DNA of 64,000 nt, taken from contig NZ_NPDS01000002.1 in assembly GCF_002811925.1 (NCBI RefSeq), positions 745,001 to 809,000 of the forward strand, given 5' to 3'. The position numbers were made by a program, and so were the translations under genes. This DNA comes from Leptospira barantonii (GTDB taxonomy: Bacteria > Spirochaetota > Leptospiria > Leptospirales > Leptospiraceae). Of this stretch, positions 14,605-30,572 are shown one piece after another. The notes beneath the pieces are model-generated. The model was not told where the DNA came from. It searched no databases and was given only the letters and a program-made list of their open reading frames with translations. The stretch's first letter is position 1, and each line of letters opens with the position of its first letter.

Positions 14605-14965
14605 TCGGATTCCCTGGATAGATTGGAAAGAAGCTTCAAAATACCATGAAATCGGGAGAAAGAGGGATGTCAACCGTTAATCGGCTTGAATTTGGGGAAA
14701 CTTCTTTTTCGAGATTCTAAAAAAAATCTTTGAAAAGTTGGAAATTATGTCTCATAAGAAGGGTGGGAGATCCTACAAATTCAAAGGATGGGAAGGTTCT
14801 CGAAAGTCGTTTCTTGCATCAGAGAATGAAGCCGTTGGCAAATCCGACATTCTTTTTTATTCCTTGAACTTAGCGACGGAAGGCTTTCCCCTGGTATTAT
14901 CCATGAATTTGGAACTCATTTTCCGTCCGATTTTCTCCCTTTTTACCGGAAGTTATGTATCATTG

Positions 14966-15541
14966 ATGAACCAATTTTTCCTTTTTTCCATTCTTATCGT
15001 TTTGGGACTTTTTTGTGCTCCTTCGGAACAGCCGAATCTGGGAGTTCAGGACTTTCAGGGGATTACCCTCGACGGTAAACCGATTAAACTTTCCGAAGTT
15101 TCCGCGCCTCGTTTGGTTCTGAATGTGTATGGACCGAATTGTGTTCCTTGCATCAAGGAAGTTCCCGCACTGAACTATATCTATCAAGAGATTCAGAAAG
15201 ATCCGAAGATCCAATTCTATATGGCGGTGGACCCGGCGCTTTTTTTCGACGAACCGGAGACGATGTCGGAAGAAGAACTTTTGACCAAGGCAATTCCTCT
15301 CGTAAAAGAAGAGATTCATAAATACGGAATTCAAGTCCCGACGATTCTGATGAAAAAACCGTTTCGAGTAAGTCGAAACAATTCGATCGTTACGGGAACT
15401 CCGGAAACCCTTCTTTTCAAAACGAAACCGTTCGTTCTTTATTATAATTTTATCGGACCTATCAGCGAAGAGGCGAATCTTCAAAGGCTTAGCGTCGATC
15501 CAAAGGTGCTTTTTTTCAAAAGGATGGCCGGATCTTCATGA
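14966..15541 (+). CDS. TlpA/thioredoxin-like lipoprotein
   Basis: About 191 residues. The N-terminal hydrophobic stretch [14 protein letters not shown] ends in a lipobox-like GLFC, so lipid anchoring is likely. A thioredoxin-fold domain follows: [16 protein letters not shown], then [18 protein letters not shown] with the CxxC redox motif CVPC. It probably handles thiol-disulfide exchange in the periplasm; the partner is unknown. A longer frame from 14738 has no membrane or domain sense, so the ATG at 14966 is used. The stop overlaps the next start as ATGA. Confidence 0.8.
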   Translation: MNQFFLFSILIVLGLFCAPSEQPNLGVQDFQGITLDGKPIKLSEVSAPRLVLNVYGPNCVPCIKEVPALNYIYQEIQKDPKIQFYMAVDPALFFDEPETMSEEELLTKAIPLVKEEIHKYGIQVPTILMKKPFRVSRNNSIVTGTPETLLFKTKPFVLYYNFIGPISEEANLQRLSVDPKVLFFKRMAGSS

Positions 15542-16221
15542 GAAGTTTAATCGTTCGTTTTAAGGACTGCGAGGGGCCCGGCATTCTTCTCGATTCTTTA
15601 AAAGAAAGAAATTACAGAATCACCTACCACAACGCATACGATCCGAGGGTTCAACCTTTACCGGACGCGCATCTTGTGTTCGACGTGATCGTTTTGTTAG
15701 GCGGTCCTCAATCCGTGGCCGATCCGGAACTCGCGCATTTTTTCGAACCTTGGTTCAATTTGGTGCGTTATGCGGCATCGATGCCGAACCGTAAGGTGAT
15801 CGGGATCTGTCTCGGTTCGCAAATTATTTCCAAAGCTCTCGGAGGAGAGGTCAAACGAGGAGAGAAGGGACCGGAAGTCGGTTTCTATGACGTTCAGATT
15901 CAGGAATCTCATTCCGTTTTGAACGGAACAACTTCCTTTCCCGCGTTTCATCTTCACGAGGACGTTTTCTCGATTCCGAAAGGGGCAAAACATCTTTTGA
16001 AAAGCGAGATGTATTCCAATCAGATGTTTTCTTTTCAGGAAAGAATTTTCGGCATTCAATGTCATCTTGAGGTGACCGCGCCGATGCTCCACGTCTGGAA
16101 GGGAGTTCACGCGGATTTTATTCGTTCTGCGGGTTGGGTTCCCGGACCGGAAACGGAGAATCTGAGGTCTCAGATGGAAACGTCCGGACGTAAAATATTC
16201 GATGCGATTCTCGACCTATGA
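15538..16221 (+). CDS. class I glutamine amidotransferase family protein
   Basis: A 227-residue cytosolic GATase1 domain. Nucleophile Cys in [17 protein letters not shown], and the downstream His-Glu pair in GIQCHLEVT, give a complete Cys-His-Glu triad. The layout matches stand-alone GMP-synthase-like amidotransferases, which transfer or remove glutamyl groups. No synthetase domain is fused, and the acceptor is unknown. Translation is probably coupled to the TlpA-like gene (ATGA overlap). secA follows after 54 bases. Confidence 0.85.
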   Translation: MRSLIVRFKDCEGPGILLDSLKERNYRITYHNAYDPRVQPLPDAHLVFDVIVLLGGPQSVADPELAHFFEPWFNLVRYAASMPNRKVIGICLGSQIISKALGGEVKRGEKGPEVGFYDVQIQESHSVLNGTTSFPAFHLHEDVFSIPKGAKHLLKSEMYSNQMFSFQERIFGIQCHLEVTAPMLHVWKGVHADFIRSAGWVPGPETENLRSQMETSGRKIFDAILDL

Positions 16222-16275
16222 TCCCGCATTTTTTTAATACGCCATTTTTAAATACGACTCAAACGGAAAACTGAT

Positions 16276-19001
<2,726 letters not shown>

Positions 19002-19005
<4 letters not shown>

Positions 19006-19511
19006 AGTCTCGTTTTCAAGGATCCGCGTTTACGATCGGAACGCTTTTGTTGGTAGCGGGAATTGCAACTACCTGCGTAACCACTCCGCCTCCGAAAGGA
19101 TCTGCAAAACAGATCTATGCGGATTGTATGGAAACGTTCGGGGATAAGGAAAAGTGCGAGAAGCTCGTTCTCAAACAACTCTTAGGTTCCGGAACCGCTC
19201 AAAGCGGCGATTCTTCCCAAAACAACGGAACGGAGAATGCGCAAAACAGCGAACCCACTTTGGATCCCGAAATCGAAAAGAATCTTCGACTTAGATCCGA
19301 AATCAAGGATACATTACAGGGCCAAAATCGCATTTTCGTAAAAGAATTTTTAGGAAACCCAGATGTGGTTCAATACCGAACCAACAGCATCGAAGCCTTT
19401 ATTTACAATAGACCGATCAGCCGGTTCAAACCGGGCGCGAGACCGGATCAGGAAATTCGGGTTTTGCTACGCAATGGGACAGTAGTACGTGTGGAACACG
19501 TCGCACCGTAA
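19002..19511 (+). CDS. putative lipoprotein downstream of secA
   Basis: A 169-residue exported protein. GTG start overlapping the secA stop (GTGA), so translation is coupled. The signal segment [16 protein letters not shown] ends in a Cys with a loose lipobox (ATTC). It is followed by a short helical region with two more Cys ([14 protein letters not shown]), a Ser/Asn/Gln-rich linker near residues 64-80 and a small C-terminal domain ([31 protein letters not shown]) like SmpA/BamE-type outer membrane assembly lipoproteins. That likeness is weak and based on pattern. Confidence 0.65.
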
Positions 19512-19612
19512 GCTAGTTTAGACCTCAAAATTTTCAATCGGTGCCGTATTTTTAAGCATAAACTCTCGAAAAACGTTTGTAACCCTGGTAGTACCTAAGA
19601 ATCGTGGACCTG

Positions 19613-19990
19613 ATGAAGATCCAGTGGATCAATCGGTTTCTCATTTTAGTTCTAACCGCGGTTATCGTATTGCCGTGCGAGGAAGACGGAACCTTTGATC
19701 TTGCCTTTTTGGACGTTAAGAGCGGAGAATTGCATTCCACTCTTGCCAAAAAAATCCACGGACAAAATCAGCAGAAATCTCATTCCGAAATTCAATCGGG
19801 AATCGAGTCAAACGACCTCGCGATCTGTCACAGAGGACGTTACGACTTTTTAGATCTCGTCTTTTCCGGCTTTTTCGAACTTTCCAATACGGAAGATTTT
19901 TTCTTCGCGAGAAAGTTCAACGCTCATCAAAGACAATTCGGTTATCTTCTTTCTTCTCTCCTTCTGAACTTACCGCCTCCGATCGTTTAA
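19613..19990 (+). CDS. small exported hypothetical protein ahead of the efflux operon
   Basis: A 125-residue protein with an N-terminal hydrophobic helix (INRFLILVLTAVIVLPC) ending in Cys, a possible lipobox. The mature part is rich in His, Phe and Leu (LICHRGRYDFLDLVFSGFFE) and ends LLNLPPPIV. Two nearby starts are possible, GTG 19604 and ATG 19613. It lies 96 bases upstream of the CzcC-like gene on the same strand. Several His/Asp/Glu/Cys residues could bind metal, but that is speculation. No family recognised. Confidence 0.5.
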   Translation: MKIQWINRFLILVLTAVIVLPCEEDGTFDLAFLDVKSGELHSTLAKKIHGQNQQKSHSEIQSGIESNDLAICHRGRYDFLDLVFSGFFELSNTEDFFFARKFNAHQRQFGYLLSSLLLNLPPPIV

Positions 19991-20086
19991 TATCCTTCTT
20001 CTAAATTGAAAATCCTATAGATAGTCTAACGGAGTCGCGCTCGTATACTTACGGTCGCGTTCTTCCACAAAAGATGGAGTACAAAG

Positions 20087-21504
<1,418 letters not shown>

Positions 21505-21508
<4 letters not shown>

Positions 21509-22503
21509 AACTACCTATTAATAAACGTGTGCTAGTCCTAGGTCTGGTCGCGGGTGCAATCTTTATCGGAATTATCGCGATCATGGGCTTGGGGAACGGA
21601 GCGAAAAAAACAAAACTTCCTCCCAATAAACCGATCGTGGGCGAAAACGGAGAACGGATCGAGTTTAAAGATGGAAGTCCCGGTCTTCAAATCATCAAGG
21701 TTATGGAGATCGGCAAACAGGGAGATTTCGTGAGCGTGGAAGCTCCAGCTCGTTTGATCGCTTCTACTTCTCCTTCAAATAGCGGCGGGGAAAGAATCAT
21801 TCTTTTCGAATCCGCAGATTTGAACGATCTTTACGTGGGTTATATTCACGCAAAAAACAGCCTGAACCGTTCGATCAAAAATCACAATCGTATCAAGGAC
21901 ATGTTCAAACATAGGGTCGCTACGGAAAAGGATCTAATCGAAGCAGAAACGGAAGAGAACAACGACACCGCGGAACTAGCGGAATTCGAAGGGAAACTGC
22001 GTGCGGTCGGTCTGAATCCCGCTCTTTTGAGAAGCGCCGGCGCCCAAAATGCATGGATCATCAGCGACGTTCCCGAATCCCAACTTTCCAAACTCAGAAA
22101 AGGAAAGAAGGTGAAGGTTCGTTTTTCCTCTTTTCCAAGCCAAGAATGGAGCGGAACAGCGGAAGCGCTCGGCGACAACGTGGACCCGATGACAAGAACC
22201 GTAAAAGTTCGTATCGTAATCAACAACGTCGATTATAAACTCAAACCCGGTATGTTCGCGAGCGTGAAGTTTCCGGAAGATACCAACAGCGATACGGTCG
22301 TGGTTCCTTTCAATTCCATCGTTACGGTGGAAGGTCAGAATTACGTTTTTGTCGAAGAATCTCCGCATGAGTTTACCAGACGGGAAGTAACCTTGGGTAT
22401 TTCTTCTATGGATCGAGTCAATGTCATCGAAGGTTTGACCAGGGGCGATCGAGTGGTCGTTGAAGGTTCCATTCTTTTGAAAGGATTGAGTTTCGGCTTC
22501 TGA
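21505..22503 (+). CDS. CzcB-like RND periplasmic adaptor
   Basis: A 332-residue membrane-fusion protein joining the inner-membrane pump to the channel. N-terminal membrane anchor ([21 protein letters not shown]), a short helical hairpin (about residues 115-155, [20 protein letters not shown]) and beta-barrel/membrane-proximal domains ([33 protein letters not shown]). AGGAGGT lies 5 bases upstream of the ATG and the start overlaps the CzcC-like stop (ATGA). Without the His-rich N-terminal metal site seen in some CzcB proteins. Confidence 0.88.
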
Positions 22504-23240
22504 TGAGGATACAACAACTGATCAGAATCGCTCTGATACTATTACTCAGTGTTTCCTTTTCCTCGGTCTTTGCGCAGACTCAGTACAAAGATCAGAAGAA
22601 CGGAGAGGGAGAAGCCGCGCCGGAATGGACTCCAGATCCGGATCGTAAATCCAAATTCGGAAAGGAAGAAGACGATAAAAAACCTTACACAACGCCGAAG
22701 TCCACGGACTTTTTAGTGTATGGTGCGACCATCGGTTCTCCAGCCAGCATCAACTTTAATATCGGTTATTACTACAAGGACATAGTCGTTCGCGCTTCCG
22801 GCGGTAAATGGAATCCGCATTGGTGGGGCGGTCAGGTGGACATCGGCTATAGTTTTTGGAAAACACCGGTGATTGCGCATAGTATTTCTCTCGTATTCGG
22901 AAAATTCCAAGTAGATCCGTTCCAACCAGAGGTGGGTCGCGGGGGACAAAACCATTATCCTTCCGGTTCCTCCTTTCCCGGTTACACGAACAGGGACCCG
23001 ACCTACGAGGATTTAATCATTCGTTCTTACGTTTCGGAGCAAAGTCCAGAATTGGCTTTGTATCTAGAACACGAAAGTCGTGACAGACAAAAAGTTCATT
23101 TGAACCAACAATACGTGGGTTTGACCTACGATTTCCTTCTTGGAAATTTCTTTCTTCAGTTGGGCGCAGGGATCGGTAAGGGGGATTATAAAAATCCTCA
23201 GATTCTCCTGCAGATGGGCTACTTATTCGACACGAGGTAA
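22503..23240 (+). CDS. beta-barrel-like exported protein within the efflux operon
   Basis: A 245-residue protein with a clean signal peptide ([20 protein letters not shown]). A charged linker follows (about residues 30-70, [12 protein letters not shown]). Then come alternating, aromatic-rich strands ([38 protein letters not shown]) ending in LQMGYLF, as in small outer membrane barrels. Its ATG overlaps the adaptor stop and it precedes the pump gene by 5 bases, so it is co-translated with the RND system. No named family recognised. Confidence 0.7.
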   Translation: MRIQQLIRIALILLLSVSFSSVFAQTQYKDQKNGEGEAAPEWTPDPDRKSKFGKEEDDKKPYTTPKSTDFLVYGATIGSPASINFNIGYYYKDIVVRASGGKWNPHWWGGQVDIGYSFWKTPVIAHSISLVFGKFQVDPFQPEVGRGGQNHYPSGSSFPGYTNRDPTYEDLIIRSYVSEQSPELALYLEHESRDRQKVHLNQQYVGLTYDFLLGNFFLQLGAGIGKGDYKNPQILLQMGYLFDTR

Positions 23241-23245
23241 GACCG

Positions 23246-26200
23246 ATGAAAATCATCAATAGCGTCGTAGAAACCGCACTTAGATATAGATTATTCACGA
23301 TGATCGTGGCCGTTTTTTCCCTAATGGTGGGAATTTGGTCATGGATCGATATTAGAAAAGAAGCATATTCCGATATCGCAGATACGCAGGTTCGTATCGT
23401 CGCGAAGTTTCCCGGGAAAGCCACTCTCGAAGTGGAAGAGCGCGTAACGATGCCGATCGAACGCGTTCTTCATTCCACTCCAAACCTGATCGTTCGTAGA
23501 TCGAGAACCATCAACGGTCTTGTCGTATTCCAATTCGTTTTCGAAGAAGGAACCGACGATTACTTTGCGCGTATGCGTTTGATGGAGAAGGTGAGGGACG
23601 CGGTCATTCCGGAAGAAGTCACTCCGACTCTCGCTCCGATGAGTTCTCCCGTGGGAGAGGTGTATCGTTACGTAGTGGAATCTACGTCAGGAAACCATAC
23701 TCCGATGGATCTCAGAAGTATTCAGGATTGGATCGTGATTCCGAAGATGCTTCAGGTTTCGGGGATTGCGGACGTGGTTACGTTCGGCGGTCTTCCGAAA
23801 CAATTTCACGTCGTAACTACTCCTGAAAAATTGATTCGATACAGCGTGACCGTTTCGGACGTAATCGAGGCAGTCAAAAGCAACAACTTGAATACGGGCG
23901 GGAACTTTCTCTTACAAGGGGAACAATCCCTTCCGATCCGTTCTTTGGGAGCCATCCGGACTCCGGAAGATATCGAAAACATCGTAGTTAAAACCGTGAA
24001 CGGGGTTCCGGTTTACGTGAAAGACATTGGTTCTGTCGAAATTTCTCATCCGATTCCGAGCGGGGTTCTCGGCTACACCGTTCAAAACGACCAAGAAGGT
24101 TTGATCGACGTTGACTCCGCCGTTCAAGGTTTGGTTGCGATGAGAAGATGGGTGGAACCGAACGCTTTCGGGGAACGGGTTCGCGCCAAAGTCAAAGAAA
24201 TCAACGAACGTTATATGCCCGAAGGTACTCGTATACGAAACACATACGATCGCGGGGATCTTGTAAAATATACTTTAAGAACGGTGGGAACCACTCTCCT
24301 CGAAGGGATCGCGGTCGTGAGTTTGGTCGTGATTTTCTTTATCGGAAGTTTAAAGGCTTCGGTCGTGGTCGTGATGACGATCCCGTTTGCGCTTCTCTTT
24401 TCGTTTACGATGATGAACTCCACGGGAATTTCAGCGAGTCTTCTTTCCCTGGGTGCGGTCGACTTCGGGATCGTCGTGGATAGCGCGGTCGTGATGGTCG
24501 AAAACATCATGAGGCGGTATAAGAACGCCACCACCGCCGAAAAACAAAAAGGAATTGTACGTTTTACTTACGATTGCGCCTCCGAGGTTGCGACCGAAAT
24601 TCTTTTCGCGATTCTCATCATCATTCTTGCATACTTGCCGATCTTCTCGTTTGAAAGAATCGAAGGTAGACTCTTTAAACCGATGGCGTTTACACTTTCG
24701 TTCGCTATCTTCGGTGCGCTTCTGTTTACGATGACCGTGGTTCCTGTAATCATGTCCTACTTTTACAGAAACTACTTCGAGTCCAAAAATCCGGGACCGA
24801 TCGAATGGCATAACCCGGTGTATCATTGGATCGAGGAAAAATATTCGATCATCGTTCACTATCTCGTGGAACGATCCAAACGAGTCGTTACGATCGCGTT
24901 CACCGGTGTGACCGGTCTTTTGATCATAGGAATGATGTCGCTTGGAACCGAATTCTTACCTTCTTTGGATGAAGGTGGGTTTACTCTAAGACTTTATTTC
25001 CCGGTCGGGATCTCTCTTCCCGAAGCGAAGAAGTTCGTTCCAAAGGTTCGCGCCTTGATCTACAAAAACGAACAGGTCAACATGATTCTTTCCCAATATG
25101 GGAGAAACGACGACGGAACCGATCCTCTACCTCCGAACCGTCTCGAAGTCTATGTCGGATTAAAAGATTATAAGGATTGGAAGGACAAGATCACAAAGGA
25201 ACAACTTCTGATCCGAATGCGTAACGAGCTCGAAGAAGGATTGCCCGGGGTTCGAGTCAGCTTTTCGCAACCGATTATGGATAACCTTTCCGAAGCGATC
25301 ATGGGAACGATCGCGGACTTGGCGGTTTTTGTCGGCGGACAAGACTTAAAAGTGATGCGGCATATATCCGAACAGATTCTACATATTGTAGCCAACATGA
25401 AAGGTTCCAGCGAATACGGGATCGAACAGGAAGGCCCCGCACCTCAGATGGTGATCCGAATCAAACGGGAAGTTGCGGCTCGTTACGGTATCAACGTTAA
25501 AGATATTCAAAACGTTATCGAAGCCGCGGTCGGTATGGAACCGATCAGCAATTTATACGAAGGGCCGATGGACAATCCTCCGAAGGAACGTGCGTTATTC
25601 GGAATCGCGGTTCGTTTCGCCAAGGATTATCGTCAATCGGCGAGAGAGATCGCCAACATTCCGATTATCTCGCCTAAGGGAGAAAGGATTCCTCTTTCCG
25701 AGTTGGCGGACATCACTCAGGAAGATTCGCCGACGATGATCTTTCGTCAGGACGGAAAAAGAACGATTACGGTTCGTTTGAACGTTCGCGGTCGGGATCA
25801 GGGCGGTTTCGTTTCCGAACTTCAACAAAGAGTGAAGAAGGAAGTGCAGATTCCGGACGGATACGAGATTCGTTACGGAGGTCAGTATGAGAACCTGGCC
25901 CGAGTCGGGAAACAGCTCGCGATCGTGATTCCATTGACGATCGGAATCATATTCGGACTTCTTTATATGCTCTATCGAGACTTAAAGTCCGTAATCGTCG
26001 CTCTTTCTTGTATCCCCTTATCGCTGTTAGGCGGTATTTATGCCCTCCTTGCAAGAGGATATTACTTCAACGTCTCCGCGGGGGTGGGATTTATTTCTCT
26101 CTTCGGTATTGCTACGATGGCCGGGATTTTGTTCGTCTCAAAAGCGAATCACATGCGTTACGACGATCTTACGATGTCGATTCGAGAGGCTTCGATCCAA

Positions 26201-26590
26201 TCTGCGGTGACACAACTCCGACCTCGTTTGATGACGATGCTTCTTGCACTTCTTGGTTTGATTCCCGCGACGATGGCTTCCGGCGTCGGTTCGGACGTAC
26301 AAAGACCTCTGGCGACCGTGATGGTGGGTGGACTTGCTTCCGCGTTGCTTCTTGTTTTGACGGTGATGCCGAGTCTTTACATTCTCGTGATGGAAGGTAA
26401 GGACGATGTAAAAAATACGACCGGTTCTAAAAAGAATTTAAGTGGAGATTACGTTTCCGTTTATCCGGAACCGGAAATTTATTCCACGATCGACTACGAC
26501 GATGAGCCGGAAGAGCCTGTCGGTAACGGAAAGAACGGAAAAAAGACTAAGTCCACCAAATTGAAAAAAACGAAGAAGACTCGAACGTAG
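23246..26590 (+). CDS. CzcA-type heavy-metal RND efflux pump
   Basis: A 1114-residue proton-driven inner-membrane pump with the RND plan: one N-terminal helix, a large periplasmic loop, six helices, a second loop and five helices. The HME-RND signature in helix 4 reads [16 protein letters not shown] and retains the Asp and Glu used by metal pumps; most relatives have Gly where Ser stands. The C-terminus is extended by a Lys-rich tail ([16 protein letters not shown]). Last gene of the operon, ended by the hairpin at 26604. Metal specificity is not determinable. Confidence 0.93.
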   Translation: MKIINSVVETALRYRLFTMIVAVFSLMVGIWSWIDIRKEAYSDIADTQVRIVAKFPGKATLEVEERVTMPIERVLHSTPNLIVRRSRTINGLVVFQFVFEEGTDDYFARMRLMEKVRDAVIPEEVTPTLAPMSSPVGEVYRYVVESTSGNHTPMDLRSIQDWIVIPKMLQVSGIADVVTFGGLPKQFHVVTTPEKLIRYSVTVSDVIEAVKSNNLNTGGNFLLQGEQSLPIRSLGAIRTPEDIENIVVKTVNGVPVYVKDIGSVEISHPIPSGVLGYTVQNDQEGLIDVDSAVQGLVAMRRWVEPNAFGERVRAKVKEINERYMPEGTRIRNTYDRGDLVKYTLRTVGTTLLEGIAVVSLVVIFFIGSLKASVVVVMTIPFALLFSFTMMNSTGISASLLSLGAVDFGIVVDSAVVMVENIMRRYKNATTAEKQKGIVRFTYDCASEVATEILFAILIIILAYLPIFSFERIEGRLFKPMAFTLSFAIFGALLFTMTVVPVIMSYFYRNYFESKNPGPIEWHNPVYHWIEEKYSIIVHYLVERSKRVVTIAFTGVTGLLIIGMMSLGTEFLPSLDEGGFTLRLYFPVGISLPEAKKFVPKVRALIYKNEQVNMILSQYGRNDDGTDPLPPNRLEVYVGLKDYKDWKDKITKEQLLIRMRNELEEGLPGVRVSFSQPIMDNLSEAIMGTIADLAVFVGGQDLKVMRHISEQILHIVANMKGSSEYGIEQEGPAPQMVIRIKREVAARYGINVKDIQNVIEAAVGMEPISNLYEGPMDNPPKERALFGIAVRFAKDYRQSAREIANIPIISPKGERIPLSELADITQEDSPTMIFRQDGKRTITVRLNVRGRDQGGFVSELQQRVKKEVQIPDGYEIRYGGQYENLARVGKQLAIVIPLTIGIIFGLLYMLYRDLKSVIVALSCIPLSLLGGIYALLARGYYFNVSAGVGFISLFGIATMAGILFVSKANHMRYDDLTMSIREASIQSAVTQLRPRLMTMLLALLGLIPATMASGVGSDVQRPLATVMVGGLASALLLVLTVMPSLYILVMEGKDDVKNTTGSKKNLSGDYVSVYPEPEIYSTIDYDDEPEEPVGNGKNGKKTKSTKLKKTKKTRT

Positions 26591-26603
26591 ATCGTTCTAC
26601 GAG

Positions 26604-26648
26604 TTGCCGCCGTGTTCGGATTGATTTTGAACTGTGCGGCAATTTTTT
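26604..26648 (+). terminator. intrinsic terminator of the czc-like operon
   Basis: TTGCCGC (26604-26610) pairs with GCGGCAA (26636-26642), with inner pairing GTTC/GAAC, and is followed by TTTTTT. It lies 14 bases after the pump stop codon. Confidence 0.8.
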
Positions 26649-27138
26649 CGGATCGATTCAATTCTCACCTAACGTTCCCGTTTCGATTTTTCCGCAAATC
26701 GAAGTTTGCGGGTTCAAATCCCAAACCGACTTTTTTGTTCATTCTCTAAGAACATCCTTAATTTCGGATAAAAAGTACTTGCGGCCTCCGCAGAATCCAC
26801 GATCTTCCTGAACCGTCAAATAGTTTGAATGAGCAACATCCGTTGAAGCCGAAATGGATTTCGGTTCGAGAATTTCTCTCAAAAGGTTAGTTTTGTTCGA
26901 TTGTTCGGCAAATTAACCCTATTTGGGATTTGGTGACGGATATTGTTGAGCATTTTGTTTTTGGAATCGACAGGCTATCTTTCTAGTTCCTTCCATAAGT
27001 TCTTGTATACAATCCAATCGTTTCGGATTAACAAACCCCCATTGGAATGTTTTCGAATCTCATCCTCAAAAAATCGCCGGGTTTTTGTGACTTCCCAAAA
27101 GTTTTTTAACCGCTCTGTCGGAAGTAAGGAATAGAATT
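26649..27138. other. gene-free gap between the two CzcA-like genes
   Basis: About 490 bases without a credible ORF. It holds a double hairpin with a T-arm-like tip (26693-26736, listed separately). Further right, a TATACAAT-like -10 element near 27007 could serve the second pump gene, but no convincing -35 was found. A short frame at 26943-27134 has no coding character. Confidence 0.5.
26693..26736 (+). other. double hairpin with tRNA T-arm-like tip and T-run
   Basis: CGCAAA-TCGAAG-TTTGCG is followed at once by GGG-TTCAAAT-CCC (flanked by GTTT/AAAC), then ACCGAC and TTTTTT. The second hairpin is a good mimic of a tRNA T-arm, and the first could be a variable arm. No matching acceptor, D-arm or anticodon arm is found upstream, so this is not an intact tRNA. 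It is either a remnant of a tRNA 3' end or a terminator. Confidence 0.5.
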
Positions 27139-30100
27139 ATGATACGTGGTCTGCTCGAAGGAGTTTTGCGTTTTCGATTAGCGACATTGATTGCGGCGGC
27201 CGCGACGGTGGCTTTCGGACTTTGGGCCTGGATCGATATTAGAAAAGAAGCATATTCGGACATCGCGGATACTCAGGTTCGATTGATCGCGAAGTTTCCG
27301 GGAAAGGCCGCAGTGGAAGTGGAGGAACGGGTAACGATTCCGATAGAACGCGTATTGAATGCGATTCCGAAAGTTTCGGTGAGAAGGTCGAGAACGATCA
27401 ACGGTCTTGTCGTTTTTCAATTCGTATTCGAGGACGGAACGGACGATTACTTTGCAAGAACGCGGCTTTTGGAGCGGGTGCGCGACGCGGACATTCCCGC
27501 TGAAATTCAACCCGCGCTCGGACCGATGAGTTCTCCCGTGGGAGAAATTTTCCGCTACGTCGTCGAAACCAAAATGAGTCATACTCCGATGGAACTGCGG
27601 ACCATTCAGGATTGGGTCATCATGCCTAAGATGCTGGGGATTCCGGGCATCGCGGACGTAGTTACGTTCGGAGGACTTCCGAAACAATATCATGTAGTGA
27701 CGACGCCGGACAGACTTGTACGTTATAAGTTGACCGTCGGCGATGTGATCGCGGCGATTCAACGCAACAATCTCAACACCGGAGGAAATCTTCTCTTACA
27801 GGGAGAACAGGGCTTTCCGATCCGATCCTTGGGAGCGATCCGCGAACCGAGACATATCGAAAACATCGTTCTCAAAACGGAAAACGGAGTCCCTGTTTTT
27901 GTTCGGGATTTGGGGAGCGTGGAAGTTTCTCATCCGATTCCGAGCGGCGTTCTCGGTTATACGGTTCAGAACGACGAGGAAGGATTGATCGACGTCGATT
28001 CTTCCGTTCAAGGATTGGTCGCGATCCGTCGTTGGGGCGATCCGAACATCATGGGTGATCGGATCCGCGCAAAGGTAAAGGAGATCAACGAGAATTATCT
28101 GCCCGACGGGGTTCAGATGAGAACCACTTACGATCGAACCGATCTCGTCAATTATACGTTACGCACCATTGGTAAGACCCTCGTCGAAGGGGTTGTTGTC
28201 GTCAGTTTGGTCTTGATCTTTTTTATCGGAAGCGTGAAGGCTTCGATGGTTGTCGTCGCCACGATTCCGTTCGCAATGTTGTTCGCATTTTTACTGATGA
28301 ATATCACCGGAATTCCGGCCAGCTTATTGTCGTTAGGCGCCATCGATTTCGGAATCATCGTAGACGGCGCCGTCGTGATGGTGGAAAATATCATGCGGCG
28401 TTATCGAGACGCTTCCCCCGTCGATAAGAAAAAGGGAATCATCCGTTTTACCGTGGATTCCTCGTCCGAAGTCGGAACGGAAATTATTTTCTCCATTCTA
28501 ATTATCGTGCTTGCGTATCTTCCGATTTTCTCCTTTGAAAGAATCGAAGGAAGATTGTTCAAGCCGATGGCGTTCACGATTTCTTTTGCGATCATGGGAG
28601 CGTTGATCTTTTCGATGACCGCGATTCCCGTGATGATGTCCTATATCTATCGGAATTATTTCGAGTCACCGAATCCGGGTCCGATCGAATGGCACAATCC
28701 GTTTTACGAATGGCTCGAACGCAAATATGAAAGACTGATCGAATGGCTTGTGGAACGATCCAAGAGGGTCGTGACGATTTGTTTTTCCGTGGTGGGCACC
28801 TTGCTTGTGTTAGGCGGACTTTCCCTCGGAACCGAGTTTCTTCCCGAAATGGACGAGGGTGGATTTAATTTGAGAATTTTCTTTCCGGTCGGAATCTCTC
28901 TTCCCGAATCCAGAAAATTCATTCCTCGTATCCGACAGCTCATCTATAAAAACGAACAAGTCAACGTGGTTCTTTCGCAGTTGGGAAGAAACGACGACGG
29001 AACCGATCCACTTCCTCCGAACCGTTTGGAAGTTCTTGTAGGTTTGAAAGATTACAACGACTGGAAGGAAAAGATCACCAAAACGGAACTTCTTCTTAGA
29101 ATGAGAAACGACTTGGAAGCCGGCCTTCCCGGAGCGAGGGTGAGTTTTTCCCAACCCATCATGGATAACCTTTCCGAAGCGATCATGGGAACGATCGCCG
29201 ATCTAGCGGTTTTCGTTTCCGGAAACGATCTCAAGGTGATGCGAAAGATCGCGACCGAGATTCTGGATATCGTAAAAGAAATGAAGGGCGCCAGCGAATA
29301 CGGGATCGAACAAGAGGCGGATAGTCCTCAGCTTACGATTCGAATCGATCGGGAAGCCGCGGCTCGTTACGGGATCAACGTAAGCGATATCCAACAGATG
29401 GTGGAAGCCGCGATCGGGATGCAAAGAATCGATACTCTGTATGAAGGTCCTTCGGATATTCCTCCGAAAACTCCGGCTCGATTCGGAATCGTGGTGCGCT
29501 TTTCGAAAGACTATCGCACCTCTCAAAGAGCGATCGAGAACATGCCGATCATTTCTCCCAAAGGAGAAAGAATTCCTTTGTCGGAGGTGGCAAAGGTTAC
29601 TCTCGAAGACGGACCTACGATGATCTTTCGTCAGGAAGGAAGAAGAACCGTGACGGTTCGTACCAATATCCGCGGAAGGGATCAAGGCGGTTTTGTCGCG
29701 GAGCTTCGCAAACTCGTTCAAAAGAAGGTTAAACTTCCGGAAGGTTACGAGGTTCGTTACGGTGGGCAGTATGAAAATCTTTCCCGCGTGGGAACCCGTC
29801 TTGCGATGGTGATTCCTCTGACGATCGCGATCATCTTCGGTGTTTTGTATCTACTTTATAAAAATCTAAAGTATGTCTATGTAGCTCTCGCTTGTATTCC
29901 TCTTTCTCTCGTGGGAGGAATCTACGCACTTTTGATGAGAGGTTATTACTTCAACGTTTCGGGCGGGGTCGGTTTTATTTCGCTTTTCGGAATTGCGACG
30001 ATGGCCGGAGTTCTTTTCGTATCGAGAACGAATCACCTGCTTCATGACGACGATGAGATCAGCGTGAAAGAAGCGGTGAAGAAGGCGGCGGTGATCCAAC

Positions 30101-30492
30101 TCCGACCGATGCTTATGACGATGCTCCTCGCTTTGCTCGGATTGATTCCGGCGACCTTGGCTTCCGGGGTCGGTTCGGACGTTCAAAGGCCTCTTGCGAC
30201 CGTGATCGTGGGCGGTTTGTTTTCCGCTTTGTTGCTCGTTTTGACGGTGCTTCCTTCTTTGTATCTGATTCTTGTGGGAGAAAGGGAATACAGTAAGCTC
30301 AAAAAAACGAAGGAACAACCTTTAGAACCTTTCTCTTATCTGGATCAGTTGTCCTTGGAAGAATACGAAGGAGAATTGGAAACTTCTCAAGATTTCGAAT
30401 CTAAATCCGAAAGTAAAAGATCGTCTTCGGCCAAAGCGAAGAAAGGAAAATCTTCTGGAGGGGTTTCGGGGAAAAAACCGAAGAAAAAGTAA
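27139..30492 (+). CDS. second CzcA-type heavy-metal RND efflux pump
   Basis: A 1117-residue paralogue of the pump at 23246 with the same architecture and long identical stretches (for example in [19 protein letters not shown]). Helix 4 carries the standard signature [16 protein letters not shown]. The C-terminal tail is again Lys/Ser rich ([17 protein letters not shown]) but different in sequence. It has no adaptor or channel of its own nearby, so it may share the upstream CzcB- and CzcC-like partners. Separated from the first pump by a terminator, hence probably its own transcript. Substrate unknown. Confidence 0.92.
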   Translation: MIRGLLEGVLRFRLATLIAAAATVAFGLWAWIDIRKEAYSDIADTQVRLIAKFPGKAAVEVEERVTIPIERVLNAIPKVSVRRSRTINGLVVFQFVFEDGTDDYFARTRLLERVRDADIPAEIQPALGPMSSPVGEIFRYVVETKMSHTPMELRTIQDWVIMPKMLGIPGIADVVTFGGLPKQYHVVTTPDRLVRYKLTVGDVIAAIQRNNLNTGGNLLLQGEQGFPIRSLGAIREPRHIENIVLKTENGVPVFVRDLGSVEVSHPIPSGVLGYTVQNDEEGLIDVDSSVQGLVAIRRWGDPNIMGDRIRAKVKEINENYLPDGVQMRTTYDRTDLVNYTLRTIGKTLVEGVVVVSLVLIFFIGSVKASMVVVATIPFAMLFAFLLMNITGIPASLLSLGAIDFGIIVDGAVVMVENIMRRYRDASPVDKKKGIIRFTVDSSSEVGTEIIFSILIIVLAYLPIFSFERIEGRLFKPMAFTISFAIMGALIFSMTAIPVMMSYIYRNYFESPNPGPIEWHNPFYEWLERKYERLIEWLVERSKRVVTICFSVVGTLLVLGGLSLGTEFLPEMDEGGFNLRIFFPVGISLPESRKFIPRIRQLIYKNEQVNVVLSQLGRNDDGTDPLPPNRLEVLVGLKDYNDWKEKITKTELLLRMRNDLEAGLPGARVSFSQPIMDNLSEAIMGTIADLAVFVSGNDLKVMRKIATEILDIVKEMKGASEYGIEQEADSPQLTIRIDREAAARYGINVSDIQQMVEAAIGMQRIDTLYEGPSDIPPKTPARFGIVVRFSKDYRTSQRAIENMPIISPKGERIPLSEVAKVTLEDGPTMIFRQEGRRTVTVRTNIRGRDQGGFVAELRKLVQKKVKLPEGYEVRYGGQYENLSRVGTRLAMVIPLTIAIIFGVLYLLYKNLKYVYVALACIPLSLVGGIYALLMRGYYFNVSGGVGFISLFGIATMAGVLFVSRTNHLLHDDDEISVKEAVKKAAVIQLRPMLMTMLLALLGLIPATLASGVGSDVQRPLATVIVGGLFSALLLVLTVLPSLYLILVGEREYSKLKKTKEQPLEPFSYLDQLSLEEYEGELETSQDFESKSESKRSSSAKAKKGKSSGGVSGKKPKKK

Positions 30493-30510
30493 TCTAACAG
30501 GATAAACGGA

Positions 30511-30552
30511 AAAAGGAGTCGGACGCGAACACGCGAACGACTCCTTTTTTTA
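30511..30552. terminator. bidirectional intrinsic terminator
   Basis: AAAAGGAGTCG (30511-30521) pairs with CGACTCCTTTT (30538-30548) and is followed by a T-run. On the other strand the 5' A-run gives a T-run too, so it can end both the pump gene and the minus-strand small gene at 30573. Confidence 0.88.
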
Positions 30553-30572
30553 TTTTAATGTTTTTGAATCTA

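Noticed and set aside
26646..26730. Intact tRNA gene ending GGGTTCAAATCCC...ACCGAC
   Set aside because: No complementary acceptor strand, D-arm or 7-base anticodon loop can be found upstream; only a T-arm-like hairpin remains.
26943..27134. 63-residue frame upstream of the second pump gene
   Set aside because: No ribosome site or coding pattern; probably untranslated leader and promoter region.
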